The notes under the pieces were generated by a model. The model did not search any database. It was given only the letters and a program-made list of their open reading frames with translations, and was not told where the DNA came from. A stretch of DNA of 64,000 nt from Actinomycetota bacterium (GTDB lineage Bacteria; Actinomycetota; Actinomycetes; Nanopelagicales; Nanopelagicaceae). This document shows positions 57,877 through 64,000 of the stretch, piece after piece; the first letter of the stretch is position 1, and each line of letters begins with the position of its first letter. Both the position numbers and the translations under genes were made by a program. The DNA lies in the NCBI GenBank assembly GCA_010032875.1, contig RGSB01000001.1, positions 29,750 through 93,749 of the forward strand. The letters are read 5' to 3'.

Positions 57877-58548
57877 ATGCAAAGCAATGTTAGAATTCAC
57901 CCGAGTATTTTGAACGCGGATCATTCAAAAATACTCTCCGAAATCGAACGTGTTTCAAAAGTTTCCGATTTTCTCCACTTGGATATATTGGACGGTAAAT
58001 TCGCACCCAATACTTCATTTTCGTGGGAGCAAGCACAACACATAATCTCTGGTTCACCTATTCCAGTTGACGCACATTTAATGGTTGTAGATAGTGATAC
58101 TCAGGGTCCTCGTTACGCCGAAGCAGGTTGCAAAAGCGTTACGGTCCATGTTGAGTCAACGGTAGATTTAAAAGGAACGATCAGGAACATTAAATCCAAC
58201 GGTGCTCGAGCGAGTTTAGCTTTAAAACCAGCAACACAGATCGAAAAATACATAGATTTTCTAAATGATGTGGATATGTTTTTAATAATGACTGTCGAAC
58301 CTGGTTTTGGTGGTCAATCTTTTATGCCGGAAATGATGGATAAGGTTTCAAAGACTCGCGATTTGATTGGTAACCGACCAATATGGCTACAAGTTGATGG
58401 TGGAATTTCTAAGGACACAATACAAATAGCTCGTGCAGCTGGGGCAGATACATTCGTCGCTGGTAGTGCCGTATATAAAGCGGAGGATCCAGCAGAGATG
58501 ATGAAATTGTTACGGTCGCTGGCCGAAGGTACGCAGCCAGAATCGTAG
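57877..58548 (+). CDS. rpe: Ribulose-phosphate 3-epimerase
   Basis: A 223-residue TIM-barrel enzyme linking ribulose 5-phosphate and xylulose 5-phosphate. HPSILNADHSKILSEIE, the metal-binding HLDILDGKFAPN, VDAHLMV, TVEPGFGGQSFMP and QVDGGISKDT are the family motifs. It follows rsmB as in many Actinobacteria. Confidence 0.97.
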   Translation: MQSNVRIHPSILNADHSKILSEIERVSKVSDFLHLDILDGKFAPNTSFSWEQAQHIISGSPIPVDAHLMVVDSDTQGPRYAEAGCKSVTVHVESTVDLKGTIRNIKSNGARASLALKPATQIEKYIDFLNDVDMFLIMTVEPGFGGQSFMPEMMDKVSKTRDLIGNRPIWLQVDGGISKDTIQIARAAGADTFVAGSAVYKAEDPAEMMKLLRSLAEGTQPES

Positions 58549-58610
58549 GCTCAAAATCCAGGCAATTTTCACGTCGTTTAATTGACAAGAATGAAAAGGA
58601 ATACATCTAG

Positions 58611-58616
58611 TAAAGT
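58611..58616 (+). promoter_or_regulatory. Leaderless -10 box TAAAGT for hisE-hisG
   Basis: TAAAGT is followed by six bases and the ATG at 58623. A TTGACA at 58582-58587 lies 23 bases upstream, longer than the usual -35/-10 spacing. Confidence 0.55.
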
Positions 58617-58622
58617 ATCACC

Positions 58623-58886
58623 ATGAAAACTTTTGAGTCTCTCTGGAGTGAGTTAGAGAATATTGCACTCAAGCGACCAGAAGGTTCTGGAACTGTTCGA
58701 GCTTTAGACGCTGGTCTTCACAGTATTGGGAAAAAGATTATTGAAGAAGCTGGTGAAGTATGGATGGCTGCCGAGCATGAGGATAACGAAGCTTTGGCAG
58801 TTGAAATAAGTCAATTGATTTATCACCTACAAACTTTGATGCTTGCAAGAGGATTAACTCTTGAAGACATTTATAAGAACCTTTAG
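58623..58886 (+). CDS. hisE: Phosphoribosyl-ATP pyrophosphatase
   Basis: An 87-residue all-helical MazG-like enzyme, second step of histidine synthesis. [33 protein letters not shown] with the EExxE-type metal-binding glutamates and [20 protein letters not shown] are typical. It is a separate protein, not fused to hisI. hisG follows after 9 bases. Confidence 0.96.
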   Translation: MKTFESLWSELENIALKRPEGSGTVRALDAGLHSIGKKIIEEAGEVWMAAEHEDNEALAVEISQLIYHLQTLMLARGLTLEDIYKNL

Positions 58887-58895
58887 GAGAAATTG

Positions 58896-59741
58896 ATGTT
58901 AAGAGTAGCAATTCCTAATAAAGGGTCTTTGGCAGAAGAGTCGATAGCGATTCTCAAAGAAGCTGGTTACAGACAGCGAAGTGATAGTCGCGATTTAGTC
59001 TTAGTCGATACCGAGAATCAAGTTGAGTTCTACTATTTACGCCCGCGCGATATCGCTTTGTATGTTGGTTCAGGCGAACTAGAAGCGGGTATAACAGGTC
59101 GTGATCTACTAATAGATTCAGCAGCTCAAGCCAGTGAGATTTTGTCTTTGGGTTACGGAGGATCTACTTTTCGTTTCGCGGCTCCGACTGGTAAAAAATG
59201 GAGCGAAAAAGATATTCAAGGTAAACGCGTAGCTAGTGCATATCCTGGACTAGTAACTTCGCATCTTAATTCTCTTGGGATTCAGGCAACTGTCGTACGT
59301 TTAGATGGCGCTGTTGAAAGTAGTGTTCGTTTGGGCGTCGCAGATCTCATAGCTGATGTAGTAAGCACCGGCAACACCTTGCGCCAGGCAGGATTAGAGA
59401 TTTTTGGTGATTCTATTTTGATAAGTGAAGCAGTGTTAATCACTCGAGATTCTGAGAAGAATAATCCAGCGCTGCAAATATTGTTACGTAGATTGCAAGG
59501 CGTCATTACTGCCCGTTTGTATGTTCTCCTCGATTACGATGTTCAAAAGGATAAAGTTTCTGCTGCTTGTGCAATCACTCCTGGCCTAGAATCACCGACG
59601 ATTTCCCCATTGCAAAATGAAAAATGGGTCGCAGTTCGAGCCATGGTTTTACGCAAAGACACAAATCGAGTTATGGATGAATTGTGGGATATTGGTGCGC
59701 GCGGAATTCTGGTTACTGATATTCACGCGTGCAGACTTTAA
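58896..59741 (+). CDS. hisG: ATP phosphoribosyltransferase, long form
   Basis: A 281-residue first enzyme of histidine synthesis. The N-terminal two catalytic domains show RVAIPNKGSLAEES, SGELEAGITGRDLL, and RVASAYPGLVTSHL; the P-loop-like DLIADVVSTGNTLRQAGL binds PRPP. The C-terminal ~75 residues are the regulatory domain of the histidine-inhibited long form, so no hisZ is needed. ATG at 58896 follows AGGAGA; a TTG lies just upstream at 58893. It ends one base from serB on the other strand. Confidence 0.97.
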   Translation: MLRVAIPNKGSLAEESIAILKEAGYRQRSDSRDLVLVDTENQVEFYYLRPRDIALYVGSGELEAGITGRDLLIDSAAQASEILSLGYGGSTFRFAAPTGKKWSEKDIQGKRVASAYPGLVTSHLNSLGIQATVVRLDGAVESSVRLGVADLIADVVSTGNTLRQAGLEIFGDSILISEAVLITRDSEKNNPALQILLRRLQGVITARLYVLLDYDVQKDKVSAACAITPGLESPTISPLQNEKWVAVRAMVLRKDTNRVMDELWDIGARGILVTDIHACRL

Positions 59742-59742
59742 T

Positions 59743-60945
59743 TTAACGTTCTGATTCCTCAATATCTTCTCGTCTTATTCCTAGCATGAAGAGTACAGAG
59801 TCCAGGTAGGGTGCATTTAATGTACTGTCGGCGGCAGCTTGAACATTAGGTTTCGCATTAAATGCAATACCGAGTCCAGCTGTTGAAATCATATCCAGAT
59901 CGTTAGCACCGTCACCGATTGCCACGGTGTTCGAAATTGCAATGCCCTCTATTCCTGCGAAATCCTTTAAAGCTTGTGCTTTAGCAGGGCGATCAATAAT
60001 TGATCCAATCAAATTTCCGGTCAAAAAACCATCGATAATTTCTAATTGGTTCGATCTTGTGTGAGTTATACCTAGTTCTCGAGAAATAGGATCAATAATC
60101 TGAGAAAAGCCACCAGAAACTAAACCGACAGCATGCCCTAGTTTCTTTAGTGTTCGGATCAAGGTACGAGCACCGGGGGTAAGAGAAATTTTTTGAGAAA
60201 CTGCGGCGATAATAGATTCCGGTTGCCCTGCTAGAAGTTTTACCCGTTGCCGAAGAGAGAATTCGAAATCTATCTCACCTCGCATCGCTTGTTCCGTGAT
60301 TAAACTCACTTGCGTTCCAACTCCCGCAACTTCGGCCAAAAGATCAATAACTTCTTGAGAAATTAGAGTTGAATCAACGTCCATCACAACTAATTTGCGA
60401 GCAAATCTATTTAAACCAGCTTCCTGAACTGCAACGTCGACCCCATATTTTTTTGCGGAAGGAGAGATTGAACTTCTAATTGTTTCGGATTGAGCTCCTG
60501 AAACAAGAAATTCGAAGGCCGTAAGAGGAAATGATGCGCTGCGATGAATTCTTTCTATATTCCCACCAGCTTCGGCGATGTGTGTTGCTAGATTTGCGAC
60601 TGCACCAGGCGTAATTTTCTCTCCCAAAGCTATTACGTGTACAAGCCCTGTTTTTTGAGCAATAGATTCAGCAGGCTCTCGTCCAAAAGATATTGCGATA
60701 TCAACATTTAAATCGGTAGCACATTGATTTAAATCTTCTTCAACTGCCGAAGCATGGGCTGGATCAAGCTCAATCAAAACTGTGAGAATCAAACGTGAGC
60801 GGATTACTACTTGTTCTATGTCTAACACCACGATGGAAAACGGTTCGAGGGTTGAAAACAGGGCTGAAGAAATACCAGGGGAGTCAACTCCGGAGAGCAA
60901 GATTAAACCCGTATATCGATGTTCTTGTGCATCTTCTCTCATCAT
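59743..60945 (-). CDS. serB: Phosphoserine phosphatase with N-terminal ACT domains
   Basis: A 400-residue enzyme for the last step of serine synthesis. The N-terminal ~180 residues form tandem ACT-like ligand-binding domains (LILLSGVDSPGISSALFSTL, VIALGEKITPGAVANLATHIAEAGGNIERI). The HAD phosphatase domain starts with the catalytic MDVDSTLI, with LVSGGF and GDGANDLDMI downstream. Two-ACT SerB is typical of Actinobacteria, where serine can inhibit through the ACT region. Start ATG has a TAATCT box six bases upstream. Confidence 0.96.
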   Translation of the reverse strand: MMREDAQEHRYTGLILLSGVDSPGISSALFSTLEPFSIVVLDIEQVVIRSRLILTVLIELDPAHASAVEEDLNQCATDLNVDIAISFGREPAESIAQKTGLVHVIALGEKITPGAVANLATHIAEAGGNIERIHRSASFPLTAFEFLVSGAQSETIRSSISPSAKKYGVDVAVQEAGLNRFARKLVVMDVDSTLISQEVIDLLAEVAGVGTQVSLITEQAMRGEIDFEFSLRQRVKLLAGQPESIIAAVSQKISLTPGARTLIRTLKKLGHAVGLVSGGFSQIIDPISRELGITHTRSNQLEIIDGFLTGNLIGSIIDRPAKAQALKDFAGIEGIAISNTVAIGDGANDLDMISTAGLGIAFNAKPNVQAAADSTLNAPYLDSVLFMLGIRREDIEESER

Positions 60946-60951
60946 GGATAT

Positions 60952-60957
60952 AGATTA
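60952..60957 (-). promoter_or_regulatory. Leaderless -10 box TAATCT for serB
   Basis: On the minus strand TAATCT is followed by six bases and the ATG at 60945 (an ATGATG double start). Confidence 0.6.
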
Positions 60958-61015
60958 TCGCCAATTACATGTGCGAAATTACTCTTGATTGCCTTATGAA
61001 TACGACGTAAGGCGC

Positions 61016-61021
61016 TATCTT
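61016..61021 (+). promoter_or_regulatory. Leaderless -10 box TATCTT for the ABC ATPase
   Basis: TATCTT is followed by eight bases and the ATG at 61030, in the 84-base region divergent from serB. Confidence 0.45.
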
Positions 61022-61029
61022 TTTGCTCT

Positions 61030-61815
61030 ATGACATCACAATCAGTCCTGACTCTTGACGGGGTATGTGTGTTGCGGGACGGAAAAGAGATTCTAGGACC
61101 CATTTCTTTTCGGATTGCCAGCGGTGAACGTTGGGTTGTACTGGGACCTAATGGAGCTGGTAAATCCACTCTTTTAGGAGTATTAGCCGCGCGAATATTT
61201 CCAAGTAAAGGAAAAGCTATTTTGTTGGATCAACAGGTAGGACGTGTCGATTTATCCGAATTAAGGACTCGCATTGGTCTAGCATCTCCATCATTAGAAG
61301 CGATGGTTGAGGCAGATGAATTGGTAAGAGATGTTGTTCTCACAGCAGCTTATGCAATTGTGGGTCGCTGGAATGAAAACTATGACCTGTGGGATGAATC
61401 TCGGGCAGTGGCGTTATTGACTACTTTCGGAGTTCGTGAATTGGGCGAGCGTAAATTTTCCACACTCAGTTCTGGTGAAAAAAAACGTGTTCTCATTTCA
61501 CGAGCCTTGATGGCCGATCCAGAGTTACTCCTTCTTGATGAACCTGCCGCTGGATTAGACGTAGGAGGACGTGAGGACTTACTGCGACGATTTGCTGCAT
61601 TCTCGAAGGACCCAACCGCACCCGCAAGTGTTCTAGTAACTCACCATATTGAGGAAATTCCTGTCGGGACTACTCATGCAATATTACTCAAGGATGGAAA
61701 GATCGCTGTTAGCGGTCCTGTGGAGTCTGTGATTACAACTGAACATGTGAGTGCAGTCTTTGGTTTGCCAATTGAAGTGTCCTATGAAAGCTCACGTTTC
61801 TTTGCTCGCGCTTAA
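61030..61815 (+). CDS. ABC transporter ATP-binding protein without a visible partner
   Basis: A 261-residue ABC ATPase. Walker A is GPNGAGKST, the signature is LSSGEKKRVLISRAL, Walker B is LLLLDEPAAGLD and the switch His is in VTHHIEEIP. No permease or binding protein gene is adjacent, so the transported substrate is unknown; the Q-loop region (GLASPSLEAMVEADELVRDVV) resembles YlmA/ModF-like stand-alone ATPases. Its end overlaps the ung start by 32 bases. Confidence 0.9.
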   Translation: MTSQSVLTLDGVCVLRDGKEILGPISFRIASGERWVVLGPNGAGKSTLLGVLAARIFPSKGKAILLDQQVGRVDLSELRTRIGLASPSLEAMVEADELVRDVVLTAAYAIVGRWNENYDLWDESRAVALLTTFGVRELGERKFSTLSSGEKKRVLISRALMADPELLLLDEPAAGLDVGGREDLLRRFAAFSKDPTAPASVLVTHHIEEIPVGTTHAILLKDGKIAVSGPVESVITTEHVSAVFGLPIEVSYESSRFFARA

Positions 61816-62446
61816 CCAATTACTAGATCCTCGCTGGAAAGAGATCCTTGCTTCATCTCTACCACTGCTAGATGTTTTAGACAAAGAAATAGATTTCATT
61901 TCTTGTGTTCCCAGGAAAGAGTTGATACTTAAGGCTTTTGAATGTGATCCAAAAGAAGTGTCTGTGGTCATTTTCGGGCAAGATCCCTATCCAAATCCAA
62001 ATCATGCGACAGGTTTAGCTTTTAGCGTCAATGAAGATATTACAAAGCTACCTGCATCGCTTCGTAATATCTTCAAAGAAATCTCAACTGACATAGGTGA
62101 TTTCAAGATATCAAATGGAAATTTAGATTTTCTGAGCCAACAGGGAGTTATGCTGCTTAATCGAGGTCTCACTCTAGATCTGCGAAATAAGGACGTTCAT
62201 CCATTGTGGTATGAATTTACGAGAAACGTTGCGCAAGTATTGGCAAATATGGGAATTGTCGGCGTTTTCTGGGGTAATCAAGCACAAGAATTAGCTCATT
62301 TTTTTCCGGAAGAACGAAAAGTCGTTGGCATTCATCCGAGCCCCTTATCGGCTTATAGAGGATTCTTTGGTAGTAAACCTTTTTCGCAAGTAAACAAGAT
62401 TTTGATATCCGAAGGTAGACACGCCATCAAATGGACAAAGCAATAG
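61784..62446 (+). CDS. ung: Uracil-DNA glycosylase, family 1
   Basis: A 220-residue base-excision repair enzyme. The catalytic water-activating motif is GQDPYPNPNHATGLAFS (Asp), the Asn-containing VMLLNRGLTL follows, and the DNA-intercalation loop is HPSPLSAYRGFFG (His). The family norm is GQDPYH; here the residue after Tyr is Pro. The ATG at 61784 gives the normal N-terminus; upstream in-frame ATG at 61751 is within the ABC gene. The stop codon lies inside a terminator hairpin. Confidence 0.95.
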   Translation: MKAHVSLLALNQLLDPRWKEILASSLPLLDVLDKEIDFISCVPRKELILKAFECDPKEVSVVIFGQDPYPNPNHATGLAFSVNEDITKLPASLRNIFKEISTDIGDFKISNGNLDFLSQQGVMLLNRGLTLDLRNKDVHPLWYEFTRNVAQVLANMGIVGVFWGNQAQELAHFFPEERKVVGIHPSPLSAYRGFFGSKPFSQVNKILISEGRHAIKWTKQ

Positions 62447-62477
62447 CGCGGAGCTAATTAGCCCCGCGCTATTGCTT
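62438..62477. terminator. Bidirectional hairpin terminator between ung and the purine permease
   Basis: A perfect 14-bp inverted repeat (62438-62451 with 62464-62477; core AATAGCGCGG/CCGCGCTATT) encloses a 12-base loop that itself contains the palindrome GCTAATTAGC. It overlaps the ung stop codon and lies 9 bases from the permease stop. No long T-run is seen on either side. It is the only convergent junction in the window with such a hairpin. Confidence 0.8.
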
Positions 62478-62486
62478 ATTAGTTAT

Positions 62487-63920
62487 TTATCCAAGCCAGG
62501 TATTAATTGGTGAAGCTAAGAAGTAAACCATGAACAAAATGCTCACGAGAATAAGTAGGGGATGTACTTCTTTTCGACGACCTTGGACAAGGCGAATTAC
62601 AACGTGGGATACGAAACCAGCGCCAATACCAACAGAAATGTTGTAGGTAAATGGCATCAGAATGATTGTGAGGAATGCAGGAATTGCAATTCCGTAATCA
62701 GCCCAGTCGATTCCTTTGATTTGAGTCATCATTAAGAAGCCAACAATCACCAATGCTGGTGTTGCTGCTTCGTAAGGAATAACTGCAACCAAAGGTGCCA
62801 AGAAAGTAGTTAGCAAGAAAAGTATGCCCGTTACAACAGAGGCAAAACCTGTACGAGCTCCTTCACCTACACCAGATGCTGATTCGATGTAGCTGGTGTT
62901 TGAAGAAATACTTCCAGCACCACCAGCAACAGCAGCGAGTGAGTCAACGAGAAGAATACGATCATTATTCGGAATGTTGCCCTTTGAATCGATTAATCCA
63001 GATTCATGTCCAATCGCAGTCACTGTTCCGACGGTGTCAAAGAAGTCAGATAACAGCAGAGTGAAAACAATCAAGATTGCCGCAACTACTGAAATACGTT
63101 CAAATGAACCGAAGAGTGAGAATTGGCCTAGTAATCCAAAGTCAGGCTTGGCAATTACATCAGATGGCACGCTAGGAACATTTAATCCCCAGCCCTTTGG
63201 ATTGACCTTATCGGGAGCAATAAAGTTTGGACCAATTTTAAACGCTGATTCAACTGCGATTGCCGCAACCGTCGCCACAGCAATTCCAATAAGCAGAGCA
63301 CCCTTTACCTTCTTGACCAACAAAGCAATCATCAAGAAGAGACCGAGTGCGAAGATAATTACAGGCCAGCCAACAAGTGTTCCATTATCGCCAAGGGTTA
63401 CTGGAACTGGTCCAGAACCTGTGCGACGAACGAAGCCTGCATCGACCAAGCCAATGAGAGCAATAAATAATCCAATACCAACTGAAATTGCAATCTTCAA
63501 TTGTGCTGGAACTGCACGAAACACCGCGGTTCTAAATCCGGTTAGAACGAGCACGGTAATAATGATTCCTTCCAGAACCACTAGACCCATGGCATCAGCC
63601 CACGACATTTTGGAGGCGATACCGACGGCGACGAATGTATTTAAACCTAAACCCGTTGCAAGAGCTAAAGGATAATTTCCAACTACACCCATGAGGATAG
63701 TTAGAACTCCTGCGATCAATGCTGTAGCAGCTGCCACGAGTGCAAGGTTTGGTGCATCTCCGCCACCGAGATATTTGCCATCAGCATCTTTGCTAAGACC
63801 GATGATGAGCGGATTTAGTGCAACGATGTAAGCCATCGTGAAGAACGTAACTACTCCGCCACGAATTTCGCGACCGAGAGTTGAACCACGTTCAGTGATT
63901 TTGAAGTATTTATCGAGCAT
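62487..63920 (-). CDS. NCS2-family purine permease (AzgA/PbuG type)
   Basis: A 477-residue membrane protein with 12 or more hydrophobic segments. It begins DKYFKITERGSTLGREIRGGVVTFFTMAYIVALNP, the hallmark of the AzgA/PbuG guanine-hypoxanthine-adenine permeases, and carries GLGLNTFVA, LSDFFDTVGTVTAIG and the SNTSYIESASGVGEGARTG motif. It should import a purine base by proton symport; which base cannot be told. AGGAAGG precedes the ATG by about 6 bases. Confidence 0.93.
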   Translation of the reverse strand: MLDKYFKITERGSTLGREIRGGVVTFFTMAYIVALNPLIIGLSKDADGKYLGGGDAPNLALVAAATALIAGVLTILMGVVGNYPLALATGLGLNTFVAVGIASKMSWADAMGLVVLEGIIITVLVLTGFRTAVFRAVPAQLKIAISVGIGLFIALIGLVDAGFVRRTGSGPVPVTLGDNGTLVGWPVIIFALGLFLMIALLVKKVKGALLIGIAVATVAAIAVESAFKIGPNFIAPDKVNPKGWGLNVPSVPSDVIAKPDFGLLGQFSLFGSFERISVVAAILIVFTLLLSDFFDTVGTVTAIGHESGLIDSKGNIPNNDRILLVDSLAAVAGGAGSISSNTSYIESASGVGEGARTGFASVVTGILFLLTTFLAPLVAVIPYEAATPALVIVGFLMMTQIKGIDWADYGIAIPAFLTIILMPFTYNISVGIGAGFVSHVVIRLVQGRRKEVHPLLILVSILFMVYFLASPINTWLG

Positions 63921-64000
63921 GACTGACCTTCCTGATTTTGTTATCGGGGGTGTTTGCGACCCCGTGTGAAATAACGGCTCACAGACCGGAGGAAGTACAC
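63921..64000 (-). promoter_or_regulatory. Leader region of the purine permease gene
   Basis: Reading on the minus strand, the 80 bases before the permease start hold a GC-rich inverted repeat (CGGGG...CCCCG, about 63943-63962) in otherwise AT-rich DNA, then the AGGAAGG ribosome site. The purine riboswitch core was looked for and not recognised. The upstream promoter probably lies at or beyond the window edge. Confidence 0.4.

Noticed and set aside
58582..58587. Perfect TTGACA as the -35 of hisE
   Set aside because: The 23-base distance to TAAAGT is longer than normal; kept only as a remark.
62896..63675. 259-codon open frame on the plus strand opposite the purine permease
   Set aside because: It is antisense to a clear membrane transporter and its Thr/Pro/Ile-rich translation has no family features.
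63921..64000. Classical purine riboswitch upstream of the permease
   Set aside because: The conserved loop-loop and core sequences of that family were not recognised.
1..64000. CRISPR arrays, insertion sequences, prophage, toxin-antitoxin or defence islands
   Set aside because: No regularly spaced repeats, transposases, integrases or defence genes were recognised; gene content is core metabolism throughout.

Overview
The window is a gene-dense stretch of an actinobacterial chromosome with unusually low GC for that phylum. Lineage markers visible here are the phosphatidylinositol mannoside cassette (pgsA-patA-pimA), an actinobacterial-type integration host factor (mIHF), a BldD-like regulator between nusB and pyrR, a PriA without helicase motifs, and AlaRS-ruvX-mltG-aroE-prepilin peptidase synteny as in Mycobacterium. 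AT-rich codons, tiny or negative intergenic gaps and the loss of genes usually found in these clusters (no yajC before secD, no ppiB after rel, no pepQ before efp) point to a streamlined genome, most likely a freshwater acI/Nanopelagicales-type bacterium. That last placement is inference. No CRISPR, insertion sequence, prophage or defence system was seen, and no gene-free stretch exceeds 300 bases.

Layout. 1-1037 (-): end of the cytochrome bc1/aa3 oxidase cluster (ctaE, partial qcrC). 1.2-5.0 kb: receiver-like protein, trpD, a lipase-like hydrolase, a DUF4287/DUF1801 protein, an SMR efflux protein and a PaiB-like flavoprotein. 5.0-5.6 kb (-): tRNA-Val, a cupin, tRNA-Cys. 5.65-7.4 kb: pabB/pabC for p-aminobenzoate. 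7.4-14.7 kb: thrS, a HIT protein, a divergent GTPase-like protein, PIM lipid synthesis and two envelope proteins. 14.8-19.3 kb: pdxST, yebC, ruvCAB. 19.3-29.7 kb: secDF, rel, a DUF349 protein, a metallo-beta-lactamase-fold hydrolase, hisS, aspS. 29.7-33.7 kb: alaS (disrupted), ruvX, mltG. 33.7-38.2 kb: shikimate genes aroE, aroC, aroK, aroB, aroQ with a prepilin peptidase. 38.2-39.7 kb: efp, nusB and a reversed bldD homologue. 39.8-49.5 kb: a complete UMP operon pyrR-pyrB-pyrC-carA-carB-pyrK-pyrD-pyrF behind a PyrR-type RNA element. 49.5-57.9 kb: an mIHF-guanylate kinase fusion, rpoZ, coaBC, metK, priA, def, fmt, rsmB. 57.9-64 kb: rpe, hisE, hisG, serB, an ABC ATPase, ung and a purine permease.

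How it works together. Nearly everything is core housekeeping: nucleotide, aromatic and cofactor synthesis, tRNA charging, N-terminal methionine formylation/deformylation, Holliday junction processing, protein export and the stringent response. A recurring regulatory grammar is visible: about eighteen genes that begin a transcription unit carry a TANNNT -10 box ending 6-8 bases before an ATG, with no Shine-Dalgarno sequence, as expected of leaderless transcripts. Genes inside operons instead have ATGA/TAATG overlaps or a Shine-Dalgarno sequence. The most notable anomalies are an alaS gene with a frame change plus an apparent loss of the coiled-coil linker, a fused mIHF-guanylate kinase, a GTPase-like protein lacking nucleotide-binding motifs, and a compact pyr leader in which the ribosome binding site can pair inside a PyrR-binding hairpin.
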